Positions 7,924-13,453 of a stretch of DNA of 22,110 nucleotides are shown piece by piece. The DNA comes from a virus. A program made the position numbers and the translations under genes. How positions within the stretch are numbered: the first letter of the stretch is position 1; every line of letters starts with the position of its first letter. The DNA lies in the IMG/VR virus record IMGVR_UViG_3300037069_003744, positions 1-22,110 of that record; one strand, given 5' to 3'. The notes under the pieces were generated by a model, which saw nothing but the letters and a program-made list of their open reading frames with translations, did no database searches and was not told the DNA's origin.

Positions 7924-8337
7924 ATGGCTTTCGGAAATAGTGGTTATCCCGTTATCAGTCTTGCACCATCGGGCGGTAACGCGAACCCCGGCGCTCCGGG
8001 TGGGCGTGCCCTGTTGGGTTTGATGCGCGATGCCGACCAAGCCAGGGTCGGCTACGTCCTCCAGCCCTTTAAGGCGAGTTCGGGCACGGGCACCTTTGTC
8101 TATTCACTACCCGGTGTGAATTACTTCAGCTTTATCCTCTCAGGTACGCTGGGCTCCGCCTCTATCACGCTCTGGGGCAGCCACACGAACGCACCCGGTA
8201 GCTGGGTTGCCGTTGGCTCCGCTATCACTACGCTAGGTGAGACGATTATCACGGGTAAGTTCTATAAATACTTTGCTATCAGCGTTGATACGGCGGGAAC
8301 GTCTCTCACGCTTGATGTTCTGGCAATCCGCGTCTAA
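7924..8337 (+). CDS. Small beta-rich protein after capsid gene, possible decoration protein
   Basis: This 137-residue protein has a Gly/Pro/Ala-rich N terminus (APSGGNANPGAPGG) followed by a compact beta-rich domain (FSFILSGTLGSASITLWGS, KYFAISVDTAG, LTLDVLAIRV). The strands resemble a small jelly-roll or sandwich. No family is recognised. Lying directly after the major capsid gene and its terminator, it may decorate the capsid or sit at the neck. It ends in a TAATG overlap with the next gene, so its translation is probably coupled to that tail-terminator-like protein. The ribosome site is weak (AGGCGG, 5 bases before the ATG). Decoration is inference only. Confidence 0.55.
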   Translation: MAFGNSGYPVISLAPSGGNANPGAPGGRALLGLMRDADQARVGYVLQPFKASSGTGTFVYSLPGVNYFSFILSGTLGSASITLWGSHTNAPGSWVAVGSAITTLGETIITGKFYKYFAISVDTAGTSLTLDVLAIRV

Positions 8338-8987
8338 TGATTGTCGCTGAATACTATCTTCAGTGGGCCATCAACCAGGGACTCAAGATGCTCTCCACGG
8401 ATATCGAGCATCTTGAGGATATTCTTGATGGTCTCTCCATGATAGACACTGCGAAGTATCAACAGGCGCAGCAGTTCTATACGCAGAACGTTGTCCCGGT
8501 TATTCAGGGTTGGCCAGACCAGGACATCATGCGCTCCAATGTCGTCATCGCCATCACCGTCTCGCCACGACGTGAGTCGGACGACTTTATTGGTGGAGAT
8601 ATTGGCTCAACCAATAACTACGATACTAATGGCAACATCGTTGATGTCACGGTGAGGCAGGGTATGAACACCAGCGTGACGTATAACGTCACGGTCTACG
8701 GTGTTAACCAGGACCTCGTTATCTGGACATCCAACATTGTCTGGTGGTCCCTGATGCAATTCCGCGTCGCCCTGACAGAAAACGGCTTCATGACGCAAAA
8801 ATTGTCGCAAGCTGATGCCACACTAGACCCGCGCTTTCAGGGACAATCTATCTTTCGGCGCATCACAACATTTACCGCACTGGTACAGGATGCCGTCTCG
8901 ATTCAATACAGCACGGTGCTCAAACACATCTATGTTGAGGCTATTGACCCCGAAGACGAGCAACATCCCTATCTTCCTAACGATTAA
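8337..8987 (+). CDS. Probable tail terminator/tail completion protein
   Basis: This is a 216-residue protein. The N-terminal helices (YYLQWAINQGLKMLSTDIEHLEDIL) are followed by an alternating beta segment (DVTVRQGMNTSVTYNVTVYG), a helix (IVWWSLMQFRVALTENGF) and a final region with LDPRFQGQSIFRRITTFTAL and a last strand ending in PYLPND. The alpha/beta layout and the place just before the sheath gene fit the tail terminator group (T4 gp15, lambda gpU position), which caps the growing tail. The starting ATG shares its A with the TAA of the preceding gene. The family match is by layout only, so the exact role is uncertain. Confidence 0.55.
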   Translation: MIVAEYYLQWAINQGLKMLSTDIEHLEDILDGLSMIDTAKYQQAQQFYTQNVVPVIQGWPDQDIMRSNVVIAITVSPRRESDDFIGGDIGSTNNYDTNGNIVDVTVRQGMNTSVTYNVTVYGVNQDLVIWTSNIVWWSLMQFRVALTENGFMTQKLSQADATLDPRFQGQSIFRRITTFTALVQDAVSIQYSTVLKHIYVEAIDPEDEQHPYLPND

Positions 8988-8999
8988 GGCGTACTCCTC

Positions 9000-9305
9000 A
9001 TGAACGAAGCCCAGCCCCTGCCCGCGAACGACGATGAACTGGTGACGGCGACGCCCGTCAAAGAGGCCAACGCGCCGCCCGCTCCGCGTGCCCCTCTGCA
9101 CCCCGACGCGGTGATGCCGGTGGAGGACGAGGACCCCGTGGTCAGCCTGGAGCACTTCGTCATCCATTACACGCCTAACTGCTTTATTGAAATGTGCGCT
9201 GGCTTTCGCTTTCGCGAGCGGCAGGCGGACCCTCCCCGTCTCTATGACCGCGTGAGCGCCTACCAGGAGCGTCTCGCGGCCTTTCACAACGCCCCCCTGA
9301 GCTAA
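9000..9305 (+). CDS. Small Pro/Ala/acidic protein, unknown
   Basis: This 101-residue protein is not recognised. The N-terminal half is probably disordered (ATPVKEANAPPAPRAPLHPD, then acidic EDEDP). The C-terminal half appears folded and contains FVIHYTPNCFIEMCAGFRFR with two Cys, then a helix (YDRVSAYQERLAAF). TAAGG overlaps the stop of the preceding gene, 10 bases before this ATG, so it can act as its ribosome site. It lies between the terminator-like gene and the sheath gene; a small tail-assembly role is possible but not shown. The length and real ribosome site argue against a spurious frame. Confidence 0.6.
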   Translation: MNEAQPLPANDDELVTATPVKEANAPPAPRAPLHPDAVMPVEDEDPVVSLEHFVIHYTPNCFIEMCAGFRFRERQADPPRLYDRVSAYQERLAAFHNAPLS

Positions 9306-9309
9306 CACC

Positions 9310-9314
9310 GAGGA
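9310..9314 (+). promoter_or_regulatory. Ribosome binding site of the tail sheath gene
   Basis: GAGGA lies 12 bases before the ATG at 9327, just after the stop of the preceding small gene. Confidence 0.5.
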
Positions 9315-9326
9315 AGCACCCCTAAC

Positions 9327-11324
9327 ATGCCAATTACTTTTAAGGGCAACCAGCTTATCCAGCCCCAGGCTGCCGTCTTCGTTGACGATAGCGGCCTATC
9401 GGGGCAGACCCTCAATGGCTCGGGCGACCTCATCCTCGTCGGGCCAGCACAGGGCGGCGCTCCCAATGTACCCCTTTATTTCGTCACGCCGAACGACGCG
9501 AAAATTGCTCTGCGTGGTGGCAACGGTATGCGCGCCATTCAGCGCGCCTTTCAGCCGGGTCCCGAGGCCGTTGGCGCTCCCCGCGTCGCCTTCATTCGCG
9601 CTGGCTCGGCGTCGCAGTCAACCGTCACCCTGACCGACTCGAACTCCAACCCCTCGCTCGTGCTCACGTCTCAAGACTATGGCTCCTGGAACAACCTCAT
9701 TCGCGTGAACGTCTCCGCAGGTTCGACGGTGGGGCGGAAGGTTCAGGTCCAGTACGGCACCACGACCGCCGTTCTCGATAACGTGCAGCGACCGTCCTTC
9801 TCCTTCACTTATTCGGGCGCATCGACCACGCTCTCTTATGGCGTTGGCGCGCTCTCCACGAACGTGAACAACGCGACGACGACCAGCGCCTCCTCCATCG
9901 CGACGGCCACCTCGTTGACGGTTACGCTGGGCAGTGTGCTCCAGAGCGGTGGTATTGTCACCCCCTTCAAGGTATTGGTCGGCTATCCCGGCTCCGCCGC
10001 CGCCGAGGTCGTCACGGTAACCGCCGTCGCCACCAACACGCTCACCGTCTCCGCACTCGCCAACGCTCATGCATCGGGCGAGCCCGTCATCCTCTATACG
10101 GGTGAGCAGGGCATGTCCTTCTATGCGGCCACGGCGGGCGTCGTGAACGCGGCGGACAGCTTCCAGCTTCCCTTCTCGCTCTACACCACGATTCAGGACA
10201 TGGTGAACTACATCGCCGCCCATACACACTATGCGGCAACGATGCTCTCGCCCCTGCCCACGGACCCCTCCTCCTCTCTCGATGGCCTTCCTTCGGGGAC
10301 CAACGGCCTTACGGGGCCCGTCACCGTGAACAGCAACCTCTATGGTGTCATGCTGGCGCTGAACTCCGGCCAGCAGAGCTATGTGACGGCCACGCTGGCG
10401 ACGAACGCTACACAGCCCCCCGCCATCTCCGGCTCATCGAACACCTGGACCTACCTTGCCGGTGGCTCGGACGGCTCCATTGTTCCCACCTCGACCGATT
10501 GGACCAATGCGCTTCAGGCGGCAACGGCCATCGATTGCTCGGTGATTGCGGTGGCGACGGGAGATGCGACCATTCACGCCATGCTCCAGGCGCACGTTGA
10601 CTTCATGTCCACCATGCAGCAGGCGCGTGAGCGCGTTGCTATCGTGGGCGGCGTGGCCGGTGAGACGACGACGCAGGCTATCGCCAGGGCGAACAACCTG
10701 CGTGACCCGCGCTTTGGCCTCGTGTATCCCGGTATCGTGGACACCGATATCACGCTCTCAAGCTCCGCCCCCGTCACGCTTGACCCGTGGTTGGTCGCCG
10801 CACAGTTGGGTGGTATGTTCTGCGGCCTTGGCATCCGCGAGGCGTTGACGAACAAGTATATCTCCGCCAGCGGACTTGAGGTCTTCCTCTCGCAGAGTGA
10901 CCAGCAGACGCTGCTGCTCTCCGGTATTATTCCTCTCGTCTATCAGGTGAACAAGGGTTACCGTGTTCTCCACAGCATTAGCACTTGGACCGCCGATACT
11001 AACTTCCGCCGCAACGAACTCTCCACGATGCGCAGTTCCGACTTCCTCGTGAAGACGGTGCGTACCGCCGCTAACTCGTTGATTGGTCAGATTGTTGACC
11101 CTCAGCTTCTCAGTCGTGTGAAGAGCGTCGTGAGTTCCTCGCTTCAGGGACTCTGGGACAACGGTGTTATCGTTGGTGACGCCTTTAACCCCGCATATCG
11201 CAAGGTTGCGGTGAGCGGTGCCGGTGATACGGTGAACGTGCAATTCGAGGTGTCCATCGCTATTCCGGCGAACTATATCCTTATTACGGCGAGCTTGCAG
11301 CCCTACGTTGGAACGGCCGCCTAA
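9327..11324 (+). CDS. Contractile tail sheath protein
   Basis: The sheath surrounds the tail tube and contracts to drive it into the cell. The 665-residue product has the family pattern: an N-terminal beta region (LIQPQAAVFVDDSGLSGQ), a Gly-rich fold with GDLILVGPAQGG, an LTSQDYGSWNNLIRVNVSAG segment, and a C-terminal core with helices and the contractile lock region (AIARANNLRDPRFGLVYPG, LVAAQLGGMFCGLG, TSTWT-like then FRRNELSTMRS). Residues ~170-262 look like an inserted beta domain, Thr/Ser/Ala-rich (TATSLTVTLGSVLQSGG), of the kind seen in larger sheath proteins. It ends tail to tail with a - strand gene, overlapping by 3-4 bases. Placement before the tube gene is standard apart from that insertion. 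Confidence 0.9.
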   Translation: MPITFKGNQLIQPQAAVFVDDSGLSGQTLNGSGDLILVGPAQGGAPNVPLYFVTPNDAKIALRGGNGMRAIQRAFQPGPEAVGAPRVAFIRAGSASQSTVTLTDSNSNPSLVLTSQDYGSWNNLIRVNVSAGSTVGRKVQVQYGTTTAVLDNVQRPSFSFTYSGASTTLSYGVGALSTNVNNATTTSASSIATATSLTVTLGSVLQSGGIVTPFKVLVGYPGSAAAEVVTVTAVATNTLTVSALANAHASGEPVILYTGEQGMSFYAATAGVVNAADSFQLPFSLYTTIQDMVNYIAAHTHYAATMLSPLPTDPSSSLDGLPSGTNGLTGPVTVNSNLYGVMLALNSGQQSYVTATLATNATQPPAISGSSNTWTYLAGGSDGSIVPTSTDWTNALQAATAIDCSVIAVATGDATIHAMLQAHVDFMSTMQQARERVAIVGGVAGETTTQAIARANNLRDPRFGLVYPGIVDTDITLSSSAPVTLDPWLVAAQLGGMFCGLGIREALTNKYISASGLEVFLSQSDQQTLLLSGIIPLVYQVNKGYRVLHSISTWTADTNFRRNELSTMRSSDFLVKTVRTAANSLIGQIVDPQLLSRVKSVVSSSLQGLWDNGVIVGDAFNPAYRKVAVSGAGDTVNVQFEVSIAIPANYILITASLQPYVGTAA

Positions 11325-12013
11325 CGTTTGCGCTTCCCCGCGAGCGCCTCATCCATCGTCCAACCACGGCGGAGGCGCGCTCGCAGGGTAACGTACTTAA
11401 TACCCCGTTCACGGGCAACATCGGTTAAGCTCCGCTCCTTGCCCGTTTCCGCATCGAGAACACTGTAGGAGACCTGTAGACGCTTCGAGCACTTGGGGCA
11501 GCCACGCGAGACGCCGGAGATGAGATTTCCCGCCAGAACATCGCTCGTAACGCCACAGCGACAGAGACAGTGCCAGCGCGTCGGCTCCTGGTTCTGAACG
11601 AGACTGAGGAGTGTCCACTCACCAATGACATCGCCAGCGCTCAGAATCTTGCCCAAGCAACGTTGACAGGGTGGATTGTGCCGAAGGGAACTAATGCGAT
11701 AGCGGGCCTCGTGGCCAGATTCACAGCGCACCAGATGGCGACGGTCATCGTCAAGGGCGAAGTTGGGCTTCACAACCTCCCAACGCCCAAAGCGCTGTCC
11801 CCTCAGAACGGCGGTGCCGATTGTTAGACCAGACTTAGACTCGGGCGTCAGCGCCTCCTCTCGGGACCAGCCCCGCCGCAGGCGCGCATAGACCGTCTCT
11901 CTCTTTAGCCCCGACACCTGTGATAGCACCTCGGCATCGGCCCAGCTATTTCCCCAATTCTTCACAGCAATACCCCCATTAGAATCTCTTGATTCTCCAC
12001 TACTCGTGTACAT
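11321..12013 (-). CDS. Antisense DNA-binding-type protein: HTH, two Zn modules, HTH (homing-endonuclease-associated type)
   Basis: This 230-residue protein is encoded against the structural genes, between sheath and tube. Residues ~24-56 and ~193-226 are duplicate helix-turn-helix-like blocks: each has V/L-x-x-V/A, a turn, then RLRRGW-x-x-(D/E)EAL. That pattern is known from DNA-binding modules next to phage HNH/homing nucleases. Between them are two copies of a GxxxGxW-x-x-V/L type module with Zn ligands: Cys97, Cys116 and Cys119 (His101 possible) in the first, and Cys149, Cys151, Cys153, Cys172 and Cys175 in the second. No H-N-H, GIY-YIG or LAGLIDADG motif is visible. The ATG at 12013 has no ribosome site. 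A GTG at 11965 (residue 17) with GGGGGT six bases upstream is an alternative, and keeps both HTH blocks. It may be a degenerate or nuclease-free intruder, or a regulator. Confidence 0.75.
   Translation of the reverse strand: MYTSSGESRDSNGGIAVKNWGNSWADAEVLSQVSGLKRETVYARLRRGWSREEALTPESKSGLTIGTAVLRGQRFGRWEVVKPNFALDDDRRHLVRCESGHEARYRISSLRHNPPCQRCLGKILSAGDVIGEWTLLSLVQNQEPTRWHCLCRCGVTSDVLAGNLISGVSRGCPKCSKRLQVSYSVLDAETGKERSLTDVARERGIKYVTLRARLRRGWTMDEALAGKRKR
11981..11996. repeat. Short inverted repeat at the divergent gene starts (1)
   Basis: AGAATC and GATTCT form a 6-bp perfect inverted repeat with a 4-base spacer. It lies in the first codons of the antisense gene, ~40 bases before the tube gene start, and could be an operator half-pair; chance is also possible. 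Confidence 0.3.
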
Positions 12014-12021
12014 CAGTGTAC
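12008..12021. repeat. Short inverted repeat at the divergent gene starts (2)
   Basis: GTACA, spacer TCAG, TGTAC: a 5-bp repeat that contains the antisense gene's ATG (complement at 12011-12013) and sits 16 bases before the tube ATG. Confidence 0.3.
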
Positions 12022-12022
12022 C

Positions 12023-12026
12023 AGGA
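12023..12026 (+). promoter_or_regulatory. Ribosome binding site of the tail tube gene
   Basis: AGGA lies 10 bases before the ATG at 12037. It falls in the 23-base gap between the divergent starts, so the tube gene keeps its own ribosome site next to the antisense gene. Confidence 0.5.
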
Positions 12027-12036
12027 ATAGACTAAA

Positions 12037-12624
12037 ATGCCAACCGCACCAACGACCAGTAACACCGGAGCCACCGGGACGCCCTCGGGCGGTGGCGTTC
12101 GTCAGAATCAGATTGCCATCTCGGGCAATATCGTCAGCATCTACTTCGGCGGCGTGCTGGTCGGCTATCTCGATGAGTTCAGCAGCCAGGAGGATTTTGG
12201 CCTTCAGCCGCTGGTGGGCATCGGTGATGGTCGCCCCCAGGAATGGGTGCCCGGTATGTACAATGCCACGCTCACCGCAACCCGTGGTGTCATCATGGGA
12301 CCGTCACTTTTCACCCTGTTAAATGGCGGGGCACAGAATGGCGGTGGTGGCGATGGCGGTCCCGCCTTCGGTAATATGGCAGCCGCGCTCAAGGGCTACG
12401 TCTTCGATGTGACCGAACAGCAGAAGGGACAGTCGGGGCAGACACTGAAGGTTTTCCGCAACTGCTCCTTTAGCTCCGTCTCCTGCTCCGTGCGCGCCAA
12501 CGCCATCCTGATGATGAATATCACGATGCGCTGCCTGGATGCGACGGCCGGTGGTGATGGCGACTTCAGCGGTACCGGCGCGCAGTACGCCTCGGGTAAC
12601 ATGGACAATGCCAGCGGTACGTAG
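12037..12624 (+). CDS. Tail tube protein
   Basis: This 195-residue protein is expected to stack as hexamers inside the sheath and to carry DNA through. The N-terminal ~25 residues are Thr/Gly/Ser-rich and probably flexible. The core is beta-rich: QIAISGNIVSIYFGGVLVGY, YNATLTATRGVIMG, a Gly-rich loop (GGGGDGGPAFG), YVFDVTEQQ, then LKVFRNCSFSSVSCSVRAN and ILMMNITMRCLD. Size, strand content and place between sheath and chaperone genes fit the tube family; the order sheath, tube, chaperones, tape measure is the standard one. The TAG stop lies inside a 26-bp perfect palindrome, and a strong terminator follows, as expected for an abundant virion protein. Confidence 0.8.
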   Translation: MPTAPTTSNTGATGTPSGGGVRQNQIAISGNIVSIYFGGVLVGYLDEFSSQEDFGLQPLVGIGDGRPQEWVPGMYNATLTATRGVIMGPSLFTLLNGGAQNGGGGDGGPAFGNMAAALKGYVFDVTEQQKGQSGQTLKVFRNCSFSSVSCSVRANAILMMNITMRCLDATAGGDGDFSGTGAQYASGNMDNASGT

Positions 12625-12641
12625 TCTATAGACTACGTACC
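12616..12641. repeat. Perfect 26-bp palindrome covering the tube stop codon
   Basis: The left half is GGTACGTAGTCTA and the right half is its exact reverse complement. As RNA it gives an 11-bp stem with a TATA loop. It contains the tube TAG (12622-12624). Confidence 0.9.
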
Positions 12642-12652
12642 ATACCTAGACC

Positions 12653-12692
12653 AAGAAGCCCCAGCCTCGATGACATGAGGCTGGGGCTTCTT
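12653..12692 (+). terminator. Strong terminator-like hairpin after the tube gene
   Basis: A perfect 16-bp stem (AAGAAGCCCCAGCCTC at 12653-12668; complement at 12677-12692) encloses an 8-base loop. The right arm ends in CTTCTT and is followed by CCACG, so the U-tract is weak but the stem is GC-rich. The arrangement mirrors the terminator after the capsid gene and would reduce, not stop, transcription of the chaperone genes. Confidence 0.75.
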
Positions 12693-12702
12693 CCACGTAT
12701 CG

Positions 12703-12720
12703 CGCGACACTGAGGTCGCG
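12703..12720. repeat. Third hairpin in the tube-chaperone spacer
   Basis: CGCGAC and GTCGCG form a 6-bp stem with the loop ACTGAG. It lies 14 bases before the GAGAGGA ribosome site of the next gene. Together with the palindrome and the terminator it makes the whole 12616-12720 spacer hairpin-rich. No clear promoter is seen in 12693-12746. Confidence 0.5.
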
Positions 12721-12734
12721 AGAGTAAAACTTTC

Positions 12735-12741
12735 GAGAGGA
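12735..12741 (+). promoter_or_regulatory. Ribosome binding site of the first tail chaperone frame
   Basis: GAGAGGA lies five bases before the ATG at 12747, one of the better ribosome sites in the window. Confidence 0.6.
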
Positions 12742-12746
12742 CTACT

Positions 12747-13091
12747 ATGTCGGAAGACCCCCTGAAGCTAGACCGAGAGAGGGTTGCTAAAGCCAAAATC
12801 AAGCAGTTTGATGTGGAAGGGTTGGGAACCTTCACCATTCGTCGCCCAACGGCCAAACATATTATCGACATTGGCCGGGAATATACGCGCATCGTCGGAG
12901 GCAGCGTCATCCTCGATGGTGAGGCAAACTATACGGCCAAGGTACTCGCCGTGCTTAACCTGGCCGAGCAGAAGCCCGATGCCTACGATGGGGAAAATAC
13001 AGAAGAGGTCGAGGGCCTAGCCGACTTCTGGGCGGAGTATCAGACGTGGCTGGAATCCTTTCGGACTAAACAAACCACCCCAACCGCCTGA
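12747..13091 (+). CDS. Tail assembly chaperone, upstream frame (gpG-like)
   Basis: This 114-residue protein lies between tube and tape measure, the position of lambda gpG and its many analogues, which hold the tape measure while the tube polymerises around it. It has a beta-rich N-terminal domain (FDVEGLGTFTIRRPTA) and a helical second half (HIIDIGREYTRIVGG, ANYTAKVLAVLNLAEQ), then a Trp-containing helix (LADFWAEYQTWLESF) and a short tail. The assignment rests on position, size and the overlapping second frame. A UUU-C sequence at 13059-13062 near the end allows tRNA-Phe to slip +1 into the second frame. It has a good ribosome site. Confidence 0.75.
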   Translation: MSEDPLKLDRERVAKAKIKQFDVEGLGTFTIRRPTAKHIIDIGREYTRIVGGSVILDGEANYTAKVLAVLNLAEQKPDAYDGENTEEVEGLADFWAEYQTWLESFRTKQTTPTA

Positions 13092-13446
13092 TGACTGCCC
13101 CGATGATGTGTACTACGCCTGGCGCGAGAAGCATCAGGTGTGGCAGGACGAGGATGATGCTCTCTATAATCTCGCCAGAGATGATGTAGAGGGTATGTCC
13201 TGGGTCGTTCGGCAACACTATAAATTGTTGCCGAACGACCCTAATTTCCTTAAATTAGACGATATTGATATTCGTCGTGAGTTTCACGCCCTCGTCATGG
13301 ACGCCTATCGCCAGAAGCATGGCAAGTTGCCCGAGCGCAGCTTCGGCGGCGGGTTTGACGACCTCATGTCGCTTATATCACGCGGTAAGGTGCCGGAACT
13401 CGTTGATGAGGCGGACTTTCACCCCATTGACCCAGACTCCGTTTAG
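13063..13446 (+). CDS. Tail assembly chaperone, frameshift extension (gpT-like)
   Basis: This frame is open from 13021 to 13446, overlapping the end of the upstream chaperone frame in the +1 frame (equivalently -2). The best-looking join is TTT|C at 13059-13062: Phe on UUU re-pairs with UUC, skipping one base, and reading goes on as GGA (Gly). The fused product would be about 232 residues: 105 from the first frame and 127 from this one. A GTG at 13108 could start an 112-residue protein, but has no ribosome site. The product contains CPDDVYYAWREKHQVWQ and several helices (FHALVMDAYRQKHG). The coding region holds three adjacent hairpins (13202-13276). The tape measure follows eight bases after its stop. 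Confidence 0.7.
   Translation, partial: GLNKPPQPPDDCPDDVYYAWREKHQVWQDEDDALYNLARDDVEGMSWVVRQHYKLLPNDPNFLKLDDIDIRREFHALVMDAYRQKHGKLPERSFGGGFDDLMSLISRGKVPELVDEADFHPIDPDSV
13202..13276 (+). repeat. Three adjacent inverted repeats inside the second chaperone frame
   Basis: Hairpin 1 has a perfect 16-bp stem: GGGTCGTTCGGCAACA (13202-13217) and its complement (13226-13241), with an 8-base loop. Hairpin 2 has a perfect 7-bp stem, CTAATTT (13241-13247) and AAATTAG (13252-13258), with a 4-base loop. Hairpin 3 pairs GACGA (13258-13262) with TCGTC (13272-13276) and can add two pairs next to a bulged T. Neighbouring arms share one base each. The region is coding throughout (from SWVVRQHYKLLPNDP to about DDIDIRR). 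Confidence 0.75.
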
Positions 13447-13453
13447 GTAAGAG

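Noticed and set aside
3488-12026. Ribosome sites spaced 10-12 bases from starts as an unusual signal
   Set aside because: The matched bases are the 5' part of the anti-Shine-Dalgarno complement, so aligned spacing is close to normal.
13059-13091. A -1 frameshift of the common lambda gpG/gpT type
   Set aside because: The second frame is +1/-2 relative to the first, and no X-XXY-YYZ heptamer leading to it is present in the overlap.
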